A stretch of DNA of 64,000 nucleotides from contig JABAKD010000010.1 of NCBI GenBank assembly GCA_012845835.1, positions 7,446,597-7,510,596 of the forward strand, given 5' to 3'. A program made the position numbers and the translations under genes. The stretch is from Undaria pinnatifida (lineage: Eukaryota; Sar; Phaeophyceae; Laminariales; Alariaceae). Within the stretch, counting starts at the first letter, position 1. The number at the start of each line of letters is the position of its first letter. Of the stretch, positions 44,691-56,603 are shown piece after piece. The notes under the pieces were generated by a model that worked only from the letters and a program-made list of their open reading frames with translations, had not been told where the DNA came from and searched no databases.

Positions 44691-45505
44691 CTCGACCGGT
44701 GAGGGTAAAACTTCTTGAGAATTGAGCAGGAGAGGAAAAGTGATTAAAGTATACGAAGTACATACCTGCGACACCAGGCGTAATAGGTATACTGTATATA
44801 TCCACCGGTTACCGCACAGCATGTATGCTTCCATCGCACATACATTTTGACTGGCAGCGCTCGGTACGAACTCCAGCAAAACCGAGCAGATTTTTTTCTG
44901 TAGCAGCAGGGTTGTGTGTCGCAATCATGGGCTGTGTGAGCGGATCCTTGTGCTTAGTGTGCTTGCTCGTGGTTCGATATTTTGAAAAAAACTGTCGAAT
45001 TGATAGCCGAACGGAATGCTGTGAAACATTCCGCAAATCAATCCGACGGTAACCTTGGTTGCAAGGGAAAATCGAAGGGTCACTAACGTTCGTTTTAGAG
45101 GGCAAATAATGGGACAATTACCTTGCTTCCGCGATAGTTGGTGCCTCGTACCTAGTCGTACCTGGTATGTAAATCGAGGGGTCATTGCCTACCTTGGTTT
45201 TCGAGACAAAACCTATTCGTCAAGATTGCTATTTTCAGGTTGTACGCCTGGTAGACCCTAGCCCCATTGGTGAAACATATTAAAAAAATCTCCTCGTGCA
45301 CTTGTTATTACTATGAGAGCTCTGTGAATCACGAAAGTAGTTTCTTGATCGCCGCTCTCACACTCACTCACATTTTCCCCTCCCATAGAGACGACGATCC
45401 AAAACAACACCGCTGACACGCCACCCCATCCATTCTGTACGACGAGATGGGCCGAAAACGCACACGATCCGAGCAGTCACGTTATAAGCCCGGAGTGCCA
45501 TTGAT

Positions 45506-45922
45506 TTGTGCGCCTGCTCTCATTCTTGGTGTCACAACATCACCACGCACATCATTCAACCAATCGTCCTCGAGCAAGAATCTACCGCACACTGCCCTAA
45601 ACTACTACTGCAGCAACAACGAAAAACAGCGCAAAAACGTAAGCCAAGCGAATACTATTACAACGACCACGTATCAATGCGCGCCAAAAAGGACATACAC
45701 CACGAACCATACCTCCAAGCCGCCAGGGCATCACAAGAGATAGGTGTGCCACGGGAAAATGATCTCAGCGCGCAGCAAGCGCAAGACAGGATCCACGCAT
45801 GCGCCATGCGTGGGGCAGCCATCAGCAAGAAAAATGCTCTTCCCCCTACACCAACACCAGCCCCAACTCCGGCTGAAAGCTCCTCCCTGATAATTATTAG
45901 ATACACGCCCGACCGTCTTTAG
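45506..45922 (+). CDS. Hypothetical 138-aa ORF
   Basis: The later part (KDIHHEPYLQAARASQEIGV then SAQQAQDRIHACAMRGAAIS) has protein-like composition and ends in a Thr/Pro run before the stop. An overlapping ORF at 45447 begins MGRKRTRSEQSRYKPGVPL in another frame; a frameshift or an intron could join them. No family recognised. Confidence 0.3.
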   Translation: MCACSHSWCHNITTHIIQPIVLEQESTAHCPKLLLQQQRKTAQKRKPSEYYYNDHVSMRAKKDIHHEPYLQAARASQEIGVPRENDLSAQQAQDRIHACAMRGAAISKKNALPPTPTPAPTPAESSSLIIIRYTPDRL

Positions 45923-46933
45923 TTAGCAGCCCCGACTCTCAAAATGACCCGAACAATGCATCCACCACTTGTGCCCTACTCGTAGAGCTCAGAAGGACAT
46001 GAATGTCCACCGGCTGAGCCGTCAAAGCGCGGGACAAACTAACCCTTGCCCGGTAACCGCCGCGGCTGCGGCTAAAGACAAGAGTATTCACGCCCTACCG
46101 TGGGGCAGGTTAGCCGGCGATTTCCTCAACCCCAAGAATGCGGGTTTACTGTTCATCCATTGGGCAGGTTGTGTGCTAACGATTCGCTCGACCCTACCAC
46201 TTGCCGCTCCCGTCACGCTCCGCGTGGAGAGAAGAAACCGTAAAAAAATACCAAGCATGCCTTAGATTCCCCCCCTTCTGCATACGTCTCCCCGTGCCAA
46301 ACTTTTCCTTGTGGTGGACGCTGCGACCACTCCACCCCCCCCCCCCCCCCAACACACACCGCCCGGTCAGTACCACCCCCCCACCGCCCCGGTCAACACT
46401 ACCCGCCCCCGACCCCCCGGTGTCATTGCTACCGCCTCGTCTGAATGAAACGCTCGACGACAACAGCACTTCTGTTCTCCCCAAAACACTGCATGCCAGG
46501 GGCTGCTATACCGTGTGTGTACGCATTATTCCCAAGCATTAAGATGTGATTCTCCACGAGCCATGCCGCTCCGGTACTACCAGCTAGAACAATCGCACAA
46601 ACACATCACGACCGCCAACGCGTGAAGAAAAAAAAACGCCGGGTTGCGAGAAAGCGCTGCATGTTCGCAGGGCAGGTGAGTTCACCCCTCAATCACGACG
46701 CGTGCCCCATGTTGTCCACTGCACCGTCCATTACGCAACTGCTACTATTGTATACTGCCATGGACGGAAATGTAAAGACCGTTTGTGTATTCGTACTATT
46801 ACCCTAACGATCCGTGCATTTCCGTCCCGACTGGTACCTTGCAAGGTAGCGGTTGAAACCTACCCCCCTATAATACGGGTTGTCTTACTAGTAACTGCCG
46901 CGGTTTTAATCGCTCTCCCACGCGCTACATGAA

Positions 46934-46958
46934 CCCCCCCCCCCCCCCCCCCCCCCCC
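46934..46958. repeat. Poly-C run, 25 bp
   Basis: Uninterrupted C tract; further C runs at 47103-47116 and 47147-47158. Confidence 0.95.
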
Positions 46959-47246
46959 GCTCCCTCCCCCTCGCCCAAGCTCTTCACTGCGTAGCTCTTT
47001 CCGCCACTACTAAGATATATCTTTGCTAGGCACCGATTCACGTCTAGCCCCAGTATAGCCGGGGTTGATCTAGCTGCCTTCGTTCCGGCACGCAAAGTAA
47101 TGCCCCCCCCCCCCCAGCCTCCCGTCGTCCCCCCCGCCCTCCCTGCCCCCCCCCCCCCTTTCGCTTGCACCATGAGGTTTCATCGTGACGAGAGTCTCAA
47201 CATGTTTGAAAACCAGCGACATTTTCGACGGCCAGATAAGCCGGTC

Positions 47247-47333
47247 TCATGGCATGGCGTACTTGACTGATACTAAGGGCGACTTGTCTTCCCCCGTCGG
47301 AAGCACGTTCTTGTGCTTGATGTGGACGTCATA
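47247..47333 (-). CDS. PRMT exon 10 (last)
   Basis: 28 codons plus TGA after TTTTGCGCAG. YDVHIKHKNVLPTGEDKSPL follows RL of the previous exon as in the PRMT C-terminal strand. Confidence 0.85.
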   Translation of the reverse strand, partial: YDVHIKHKNVLPTGEDKSPLVSVKYAMP

Positions 47334-50180
47334 CTGCGCAAAAGGAGGGACACGAGAAAAAAACGTTCAAGGGGGGGGAAAAGGATCAAGGCACCCGAGG
47401 CACGAACAGAGCGGGAGGAACTACAAAACCCGGAGGGATTGTTCCGAGACAAATACTGAAAATTGGCCGATAAGAAAAGCCCAATAAAAACACCAACGAG
47501 TCACAAACGGCGCGGGAGGTACTACAGAACCCGGGAGGATCGTTCGAAGATAAATATTAATATTTGGCCACTGAGAAGAAAATACCAAAAACACCAACAA
47601 GTCACCAACTGAGCGGAAGCTACTACACGCTGGTTCACGTTAAACGGTTAAAATTCTCTCTCGCACGAATGCCGCTCGCAATATTCAGTCAAAGGGTGAA
47701 TATTTGGTATCACACTGACCCCCAAGACCAGTGCAAGAGGGTGACCAGTGAAGAGGGTGACATGGCCGTATATATTTTTAATGGCCTCGGGTTGTCGCTA
47801 CGTGGGAGCGAAACTCGTATCGACCAATGACAGGCCTTCAAAGTTTTCAACGGCATTCAGGCTTCTTCCAAGCGGGGGTGAAAAAAAAGCGCCGCATTAT
47901 GCACGAACTGGCTGGAGGTACTACAAGGTATGTCTGTAGAATTTTTCGGGAAAAAACGCGAAGATCTGACCTGCGTGTGTTCAAAACTATAGCCAAAAAA
48001 ATGGACCCCATACTAAAACCAAGTAATAAAGGAAATACAGTGTCTTACTCATTTTTACACACAAAAGTCCAAATTATCCCCGCCGTTTTTGATAGACTTT
48101 GACATTTTGCACACGTGTTCAGCACGCCCATCCCGAGGCCTGATCTCCGTGTGTACTTTTTGTTTTGTTTTGTTGTCGCTGAAAATGTTTGGTTTACGTA
48201 CCGCGGTCCAAATTTTCCCAAGAACAAGTGACTGACGAAAAGCCAGGCAACCCCCCCCCCGAAAAAAAAAAACACGACAGGTGACGTCTTCGCAATGGCA
48301 CATAAAAGACGGGTGCAAAATTTCACCGTCTGAACCGAAAAAACGGCGTGGACATTCGCCGGGGAATACGCTTCCTCCGTCGTTTAACTTGAACCAGCCT
48401 GTGTACAAAGCCCGGAAGGATCGTTAAAAAGACCGCTAACATTAGACCAATCGGAAAGAACAGACTAACAACACCAACAAAAACACCGCTTATACCCACA
48501 GCCTGTGCATTTGTAATCCTTGACTGTCCCACAGCCTGTACATTTGTAATCCTTGACTGTCCTGCTACTGCTTTGGAAGGCGGAAATTAGCACCTTGGTC
48601 ATATTTGTTTTAGGTTGTTTTTTTTTTCTTTTTTTTTGGTCGAACAAAATAATGGTACTTGATACGATTGCATCTCTTATCAACTTGGTAAAAAACTGTT
48701 GATATCATTAGTTCCACGATGCCAAAACCAGCCAACAAGTCGGTCTAGAAAGGGAGAGTAAGCGATTGGCCTTGGGTTTCGACAATCTTTGAAGGGGTAT
48801 TTTCTTGAGACAGTAAAACTACTGTGGGTACGTGCGTGTTTTCAAGACCTCCGCAGAAAAAGAAAAACAAAAGCAGATTGAACTTGCGCAATACTTCGAA
48901 GTATCATATTTCCCTACATACGTGGCGCGAGAAAGCATCGCTAGGGTCGGGTCCAAGCCGACGAGAGCGGAAGAGTTGTAGAGTCACACGTGTTGAAAAA
49001 AAAAACAAAAACGTTCAACCCCTGCAAACCACAAAAAATGCACCTCTTGAGCAACTTGTCCCCCAAGCGTGGCTACCCCTGCAAACCACAAAAATTCCAC
49101 CTCTTGAGCAATTTGTCTCTTAAGCGTGGCTGTAATTTAACCCGAAAGGGGTAAACAAAAACGGAGAACGTCATGGGAAAGGAGAGAGGTTTACATGTCG
49201 CATTTTTTCTAATGCTGTGAACGCTGTGAACCTGAGGAAACTGCACCATGAATATAAGGCTGTGCTCACCAACCGAACGTTCTCCTTCTGCCTCGTCACC
49301 GCGATCGTGCCTTCCACCTTGCCCCCTCCAGTGACGTCATGCGGCACTTGCAAGTGGAAAACCTTGCGGGCGATAGCGAGTAAAGCGTGCGGCACGGGTG
49401 CGGACGCGGCACGAGGTCAATTCAACAACGGTCATCAGTAAAACGAACGGAATACATGCGCAAAAAATACCGCCAAGACTTCCACGGCAGAGCAAGCCCT
49501 AGGAACATCGGGCATCTGTGTCAACAAAATCTTTGAAATCTAAACCTTCAAGAAACGCTCTACCACACAAAAACCGGCTACAAGCAGAGGCAAACGTTCG
49601 AGAAATGCAGGCGACGACACGAACACCCCCATCCACAGACACCCAAACCGAACCCAGACCACCCGCGAACATGACCACAACCATACCCTTATCCACACAC
49701 TTTTTACCACCCGCCTGAAAAACAGCACACCGACTCACGAAACCACACACACCTGCTGCCCCCAGTGCGTATAACCGTTCTCCGGGCCCGTGGAGAGCGT
49801 GACCGGGCATGGGCAGGGAGTCTCGTCCGTGCCGTTGAAGTCGGCCGTAAACCAGCCCGCGAAGCCGGACACCCTCGCGTCCTCCGCCAACGGAAAGGAG
49901 ACGGGAGTCTCGTCGACGCCCTGTATCATACCAACACGATCACGAAGCGGAGCAGCCGCAAAAAAAACGAAAATACGACAAAGAGCGCAGACGCAAGCGC
50001 AAGCATCACGGGGAAAGGGGCCGAGGGAGAACCAAGGGAATGAAGACAGCGTTCATGCGGCCAAACCAAGACTCCACCACATGCTAATGGTTGATATAAA
50101 GACTGTTGCTAATGCACACTGTTCGGCCCGCGGCGAAACATGCACCATCACCAAGTCAATTTTCGCAACAACAACAACAA

Positions 50181-50251
<71 letters not shown>

Positions 50252-53200
50252 CAAAAACCAACACCCACACCAACACCAACACCAACAACACAAAAATCGA
50301 CACAAAAATCAACACAAAAATCAACACCAACACCAACACCAACACCAAAAACAACAAGGAGGTCAACCCGGCGTGGTACTGCCAGGGGCGCGCGGTGGAG
50401 GTCGGCGGCTCGGCGGATCGAAACGTACCACGGGTGAGCCGCCTGTTTCGCCTACTCGACGGATAACAAAGTGGACGACACAAGTTGCGGTTCACACGTC
50501 TGCATTTTGCACAAAAAACGTATCAACACGAGTGAAACACGAGTGGGTGATGATATCTTTCGAACGAAGCGCCAAGTAACTCGCTCCTACTCATACCGCA
50601 CTACTACTTCAACTACTACACATCGATGGGCTACTACAAGTATCGCCACTGCCATCGCCACTACCACTACCACCACAAAAACCGCCCAACAAGCAACGCC
50701 GCTCACTAATATCACGACCAAATCCACCACCATCACTACTACTTTTGAACATCACCTGCACGTCTTCAAGAGTGCATGTATGCATGTCGTAAGTTCGCAC
50801 TGCCACCGGCTCGCCCAAGACCTGGTCCTTATCTAGCTCCGCCCAGAAACTAGACAGGATGTAGTAGCCTCGCTGCTCCTCCTCGTACACCGCCTGAAAC
50901 AAGGAAGCAAAAACACCCGCGATAAAAAAGAGAGAAGAGGTCACTGGACGTCACAGCAGTCAAGGGTCTATTCGAAGGCAAACCGAACATTTTGTGGATT
51001 GTTTGCTGCAGAGAGTGAGGTCACAGGATGCCGTCAGAGCCTGTTCGAAAGGCAAACCGCGTACGTATGTTTTGGGAATTTTGCTGCAAGCATCGAATCA
51101 AGCTCACAACGGTAAAATAACCACTACTGTATTATACGGTACAGAGGTAGTATGGTTCCGTCCCGGGGCTCACGGCCACATCGAAGATAATATTTTTAGC
51201 TTTAGCACAACCGTCAACACGAAACAAAAAAACTACGTGTAAAGAAGCATCGCTCCAACAAGGCTCCCACTTTCCCTGCGAATCGTACGATAACGGCACC
51301 TTTATATATGTGGTGTGGGCTACTTACCTTCTTAATTTGCGTGTGTTTTGGGTACTTACCTCCAGCACACTCATGTCGATGCCGTAGAACTCCCTGGTCT
51401 CTCCCTTGAAGCTGTACCAGTCCTGCATGCTACGGATGTACTCCTGCTGCTTCGACAGTCGGTCCTGAACGATACAACACGATACGACGGCAACACACGC
51501 ACAGGGTCCCCCCCCCGTGAGCAACCCAAGCAATCAACATACCGTGGAGGTCTCCCGGTAGTGCCGGTTGAATAGTGTCTACTGCCAGTATACTGCAGGT
51601 GAACACGCTTGGCACGAGTATTAGTAGAACCACTAATAGTACCTGTATCGCTACTCTACAATAGTGTCGGGTGTCCGGTATAGTGCCGGTATTGTTGGCT
51701 AGCACACGCCAGCACTATAGAACTAAGTACCACTTCGATGCGGCTGGCCGGTAAGGCTTTCCTGCTGCTGGCGGGCCTTTCATGTCTTTTTGTCGCCTGC
51801 TGGCGGGCCTTTGATATTTTCCCCGCTGGTCCGTAAGACTCAAGTGCCTGCTGGTGGGCTTTCCACAAATATTCAACGTCACACAGCGTCACAGCTGCCG
51901 TTTAGATGCTGGTTCTGTCACAGATGTCCTTTCGTACAACAGCTATTAATAGCTGACGTTTTTAGGTAAGAGGGTGGGCAAGGTGCATCTGTCTTCCATA
52001 TTTTTTCAAGCATGCGTCACAGGTCACAGATCTATCAACCTTCACCTTTTGCATGCCATATAACCACTCGCAACTCTGGCTCGAACCTCTGCGGCAATCT
52101 GCAGAGACAGCAGAGTGCAGCGTGCCGAAAAAAGCACGACGATAGTACTCCCGCTCCCTTGTGTGGCACTCATTGAAGGCCCCTGCGCAGAACTATGCCT
52201 CACTCAGCTGTTTCTGTTTTGTGTTGTGTCTGTTACAGCTCTGCTGCGTTGTCGCTGTTGTTGCGCACGACTCACATGAGGTGTATGTGCGAATGAGGAA
52301 GCAAGCCTCCATCTTTTGTGTCGTTCTGGGAGTTGGACTGCGTGATGTTTGGGATATCCTTGCTACATACTCGTTCTATGAAGGTGTGTCTATGCGTGGG
52401 GAGCATGGGAGGGAGGGAAGTGGCTGTGATGATGACACTAGCGCTTTGGCTGGGCGCCTTAAGGGAAGGCGCTCGAGTGCTGTAACTGCGGAGGTCGCCG
52501 TTGCTGCTGCAACGTGTCGCGTAAACTCGCATCGATTGTTGGGATCACCCACACAGCTGCAGCTTCGGGTATTTACTTACAACAAGACAGCGGGCAAATC
52601 GCACATGTATTACGTCAAAAATGTACCCGCAAATTATTGCGCATGGCCAGCCACCTGTCGGTCAGCGTATTTTCCAAGAAGATCTGGAAATACTACAACT
52701 AAAAACAAAATGGCGAACGCCACCCGGAGGAACTTCAACATTTGACCAAATTACCGACGGGCATTACCGTGTTAATTTTTACGGCCTACCTACACGCGTA
52801 CACTATTATTTTCTTTCGTTTTAAAATCGCTCTCGCACACCAGAACCAAGCAGAATAATGCTGTTTGCTGCTAGACTGCTGCTGCGAGTTAGTTTTTGCT
52901 CAATTTTTCCAGAAAAATTCATGTACATGATGTGCCTGGGGGTAGATTGTTTGGACTGTTTTGTTGCTGGTTACACACAAGGCTTGACAGCATGTAGTGG
53001 TACGTGGACTGCTAGCTGCTGTTGCACAGAAGGACATTTATGACAGAACCAGCATCGACCTACTTTAACTGGGCCGTCCAAGTGTTTTTTTCCGTGCGGT
53101 ATTCCTTCACTCCAGAGTGACTGGTGCCTGCCCTGTGACCACGCACTTGATCATGCGAGTTAATTTGATAATACAACACAGCAGTGCCTTCATTTCCGAT

Positions 53201-56200
53201 ACACCCGGATCAAATAAATTGCAGTGTGGCTGCCTGTCCTGTGACCACGCACTTGATCATGCGAGTTAATCTGAGAATACAACACAGCAGTGCCTTCATT
53301 TCCGATACACCCAGATCAATTACAAATGCAGTGTAGCGCATGCTCTACCGTTTGGATGCGGGCGAACGCGCGGGGGTGCAAAATGCAAAAAAAACAGCCT
53401 GCTCTTGCGTCACCCTTCCTCCGAAGGGGAACCTTGTGGAGATAAAACCTTTGCATAAAACCAAGAAAAGACACGCAAGGGCCCACCGGTAGAGACAAAA
53501 CAAAAACACGGTAAGACACACAACGCGCCCGAACCGTCACGTTTGCCTTTTCCCGCATTCCGGACCAAAAAGTACAAGCAACCATTCAAAAACGCGATCG
53601 AAGCGCTCTCCTATCAGCTTGCTTATGATATGTAGGGGCGACGCACGCCCGGCGTATCACGCAGCCACACCTGCTCATCGCTAATGGCACTCCATATCAT
53701 GGTACACCGGCCCAACCCACCCCAACCGAGCCGAACCCAACGAAAGCACTACGTTGTCGTGTGACTGGTAGGGCCAACCCAACGCACCCACCCATCCACC
53801 CACCCCAACCCAATCCGAGCAAACCTTTTCTAGCCTTACCTGCTCATCGCTGATAACCCCCCACATCATGGTACATCGTGAGGGAAACATGAGCCCACCG
53901 GGGACCAACCACCGATCCCTCGCGCGGACAAGCGAGTCCAGCATACTCTCTCGTAGAAGGAAGTACCCCATCCACTCCGATATAATAATATCCACCTGTG
54001 CCACCAGTGGCGGCGGCAGCGAATGCGTTAGACCATCAATTAGCGGTACCGTAGGAGCAGTGGGTATGCTTTTGCAGACGTCGGGTGATACTATAGTAAA
54101 CCGGGCACTATGCCTCAGGCAAGGCACGGGTGAGTTGCACATCGGGGTACGGCGCTAACAGGAGCTCTGGGTCCGGCAACAGTTCACCATTTTAATGCTC
54201 ACTCGGGGATGCACTCTGGCCTCTCGAACAACGACCGAAATCTGGCAATAAAGGACGCATCATGAATTACACTACCCCTCCCCCGCCCCGTCAAAAACAA
54301 AAAGTAGCATACAAAAGGACCCTTTCCATCAGAGCACTCGTGTGGACCACCTCAGCAAAAACATACTTCCATGTGTTTTCTTTCAATAAAATACATAAAT
54401 ACACCACAAAATTTTGTCGGAACTCATATATTTGCAAGCTGTGCGTGATGCTCCGATCGCGCATGGTATGTGCTATGGGATGTGTAGCGTGTACGTCCTC
54501 ATGACGGGTATAGGTCGGCGAACACCCTTAATGCTACTTCGTAGCTGCCAGGCATTTAATAGTGCCCGGGTCGACAAGCTAATACAAAGACGTTCAGTCT
54601 TTAATCCATCTGCGCCGTGTGGTTTCAGGTTCTAATCGCCATGCATGGATTCGAGGTCAACCAGGTTACGGATATCTGGAACATAATCTTAACTGTATGG
54701 CTGCTGTGACCATCCTTAATCGAAGACTATTCGCTGTTTTCCTCAGTTATGTGGCGTAATGTTGTCCCGTGGACATTGTCTTTGCAAGTACTGTATGTAA
54801 CTACCGACGATATACTAATATCGTACCCAATACCCCAGAAATTGGAATTCGAGGCAAGCGGTCCGTCTTTCCCAACGTAACACACACCTATCGTTCTCGT
54901 AGGATCAAAAGCCGTGCTTGTCCCTAAACAAGCAAACAAACCCTGGCGTATCTTCCGCGGTATGGTCCCAAGCACCAAGCCAATAAAGGGGTGTCCTACA
55001 TCATTGCGTTCTTCACCATGGACGGAACTAATCCTAACCCTAACCCTAACCCTAACACATACGAAATATACCGATGACTGCCCCCTGATGACGTCGCTGG
55101 GGTAATATGGTTGAAAAAACACCATAATGTGTATCTCTGCAATAAAGGAAACGTGTCGCAGACGCCGAGTCGAACAGGGGGTCTCTTCCTCACAACCAAG
55201 TGTAGGTAATTTAGTACTGCTGAAAGTACTGCTGCAGGGCAATGTTGCGCGTTCATGTTACTGTTTTCTTGTTGCTCTCTTTCTCCGTCTCGCTCTCACC
55301 ACACTCCACTTCTAAACATTCCCCTTCCTTTCCCCCCACTCCTTGTTCACCTTGCCGTCTAGCTGCAGCTCCTCGACGCTGCACTGCATGACCTCCACCA
55401 CGTCCTCCATCCCGTTCTTTGACACCAGGCGCCGTGCGTGGTTGGCCATGTCGGTAAACTCCACCGCGTACACCTATATGTACGTTGAAATAAATATATC
55501 ATATGAATTTTAAAATGTTAGTGTGAGGTATCGTTTGTTTGCAATGGTTGGAAAAGAGCGACAATGGTTGACAAATAGCGACAGTCGTTTACTTGAATGA
55601 TATGCAACAACGTAATCCATTTGCAGTGGTCGGTAAGAGCGAAAACGATTGTCAACAGTATATAAAACCGGCAACGGTTAACAAAACCGAAAACCGTTGA
55701 CGTGCATGTTCACAGCCTTTTGTTGACAAGAGCGACAGCGTTTGGTACGAACGGCAACGGCTGAAACAAAGCGACGACGAAAAAAACACAAAAAGACAGA
55801 AGAAGCGACGAGCACAAGCAGGCGGGGGGGGACATCAAAGCTTGAGGTTTCGCACAGCAGTCGAGAGACGACGACGCCGGCTGGGGCTACACACACAGTC
55901 GCATCGGCACCAAACCATCGCAGCCCTCTGCCCCTCCACTCATCAAACGCGTCCGCATCACTGCGACCACCCCGTTTGCCGCGGCTGCTCGCTCCGTCCA
56001 AAACTACGAGGCATGCAGGCGACCAGAAAACAATGATAAACAAAATCACCTTGGTGGCCCCCGCCTGCGCCGCCCACAGCGCCAGGATGCCGCTCCCCGT
56101 CCCCACGTCAAGCACGCGCTTGCCGACGAACAACTCCGCGTTGTCCATAATGGCTGTGCGAAGAGGAGGGCCAGGAGGGGGTCGGGAGGGCACGCTTGTT

Positions 56201-56603
56201 AGTTTGGCGTGCGCGTGGGTACTTGATGCTCCCGGATTTTTAGTGTGGTAGACATATGATTCAGCTCATCAACACCGCGGTAGGAGTCGAACGGCTATCC
56301 TTTACTACGAGGTACCAGGTACACAGCAATAGCATAGGTACAAGGTACATTAAAACGGTAATGCCGTGTGTTGTAGCGTGCGTCGACCGCGCCGGCAATC
56401 TATCAATCAATCAAGCAAGCAAGCAACCACTCAATCAATTAATCAACTAATCAACCCATCAATTAATCAATCAACCTACATCCCATCAACCAACAAATCA
56501 ATCGTGCGGCGCTTCTCCCTCTCACCCGAATAGTACGCCTGCATTCGACGGTGATCCGTGAGCATCTGCTTCTGGTGGTACAGGCTGGCGTAGGAGCAGA
56601 AGT
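47247..56603 (-). CDS. Protein arginine methyltransferase, plant PRMT10-like (5' exon missing)
   Basis: Nine exons join in phase: 56603-56526, 56153-56050, 55473-55351, 53995-53840, 51464-51360, 50893-50756, 49920-49753, 49362-49270, 47333-47247 (TGA); about 349 residues. In order: xFCSYASLYHQKQMLTDH (the YFxxY helix; x would be Tyr if the missing exon ends in T), motif I VLDVGTGSGIL, post-I VYAVE, the double-E loop SEWMGYFLLRESM, the dimerisation-arm region, and the THW loop YTHWGQQ. These are the catalytic elements of type I PRMTs, which methylate arginine in histones and RNA-binding proteins using S-adenosylmethionine. SYASLYHQKQML, YFLLRESM and THWGQQVF are closest, from memory of the family, to plant PRMT10. 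Length fits. The first exon, of few residues, was not found. Introns are 372-2375 bp. Confidence 0.94.
47390..47640. repeat. ~115-bp tandem repeats in PRMT intron
   Basis: GGGAGGTACTACAGAACCCG, GATCGTTCGAAGATAAATAT and CACCAACAAGTCAC recur about two to three times; a related piece is at 48400-48480. Confidence 0.75.
49015..49130. repeat. 57-bp tandem duplication
   Basis: CCCCTGCAAACCACAAAAA through CAAGCGTGGCT occurs twice in direct succession. Confidence 0.85.
49270..49362 (-). CDS. PRMT exon 9
   Basis: 31 codons between GCAAG and GTGAGC: VFHLQVPHDVTGGGKVEGTI then AVTRQKENVRL. Confidence 0.88.
49753..49920 (-). CDS. PRMT exon 8: THW loop
   Basis: 56 codons between GATACAG and GTGTGT: GFAGWFTADFNG, VTLSTGPENGYTHWGQQ. 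Confidence 0.92.
50163..50352. repeat. (CAA)n and CAACAC microsatellite
   Basis: CAA and CGACAA triplets at 50163-50250, then ACCAACACCAAC to 50352; in PRMT intron. Poly-Gln, Asn and Thr ORFs here are artefacts. Confidence 0.95.
50756..50893 (-). CDS. PRMT exon 7
   Basis: 46 codons between GTTTCAG and GTGATG: AVYEEEQRGYYILSSFWAEL through MHTCTLEDVQ. Confidence 0.9.
51360..51464 (-). CDS. PRMT exon 6
   Basis: 35 codons between GTTCAG and GTAAGT: DRLSKQQEYIRSMQDWYSFK, then EFYGIDMSVLE as in the family's YGxDM segment. Confidence 0.9.
52161..52745 (+). CDS. Hypothetical 194-aa ORF inside a PRMT intron
   Basis: ATG to stop on the strand opposite to the PRMT gene, with a hydrophobic Cys-rich N terminus (CFCFVLCLLQLCCVVAVV). 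No motif recognised and no homology visible; it could be chance. Confidence 0.2.
   Translation: MWHSLKAPAQNYASLSCFCFVLCLLQLCCVVAVVAHDSHEVYVRMRKQASIFCVVLGVGLRDVWDILATYSFYEGVSMRGEHGREGSGCDDDTSALAGRLKGRRSSAVTAEVAVAAATCRVNSHRLLGSPTQLQLRVFTYNKTAGKSHMYYVKNVPANYCAWPATCRSAYFPRRSGNTTTKNKMANATRRNFNI
53125..53335. repeat. ~112-bp tandem duplication of a dispersed repeat
   Basis: GCCTGCCCTGTGACCACGCA CTTGATCATGCGAGTTAA and CAGTGCCTTCATTTCCGATA occur twice. The first part recurs reversed at 26097 and 34966. Confidence 0.88.
53668..53880. repeat. Duplicate of PRMT exon 5 end with splice donor
   Basis: On the minus strand, the last ~36 bp of exon 5 plus its donor (to 53840) are copied about 165 bp downstream at 53668-53705. 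The copy reads MIWSAISDEQ, followed by GTGTGG in place of GTAAGG. Confidence 0.85.
53840..53995 (-). CDS. PRMT exon 5: double-E loop
   Basis: 52 codons between GGCACAG and GTAAGG: VDIIISEWMGYFLLRESMLD, then VPGGLMFPSRCTMMWGVISD EQ. Confidence 0.95.
54385..54530 (+). repeat. Element B fragment
   Basis: TTTTGTCGGAACTCAT, GCAAGCTGTGCGTGATGCTC and GGTATAGGTCGGCGA match the first part of element B. Confidence 0.75.
55030..55058. repeat. Interstitial telomere-like repeat
   Basis: Four CCCTAA/CCTAAC units in a row within a PRMT intron. Confidence 0.85.
55351..55473 (-). CDS. PRMT exon 4
   Basis: 41 codons between ATATAG and GTGAAC: VYAVEFTDMANHARRLVSKN then GMEDVVEVMQCSVEELQLDG K. Confidence 0.94.
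56050..56153 (-). CDS. PRMT exon 3: SAM-binding motif I
   Basis: Two bases plus 34 codons between CGCACAG and GTGATT: IMDNAELFVGKRVLDVGTGS, GILALWAAQAGATK. Confidence 0.95.
56526..56603 (-). CDS. PRMT exon 2: N-terminal helix
   Basis: Two bases, 25 codons, one base, between TTCTCAG and GTGAGA: FCSYASLYHQKQMLTDHRRM QAYYS; the split codon with exon 3 gives Ala. Confidence 0.9.

Noticed and set aside
49790-50579. Poly-Thr, poly-Gln and poly-Asn ORFs, 108-215 codons
   Set aside because: They read through the (CAA)n microsatellite in three frames; part overlaps PRMT exon 8 in antisense.
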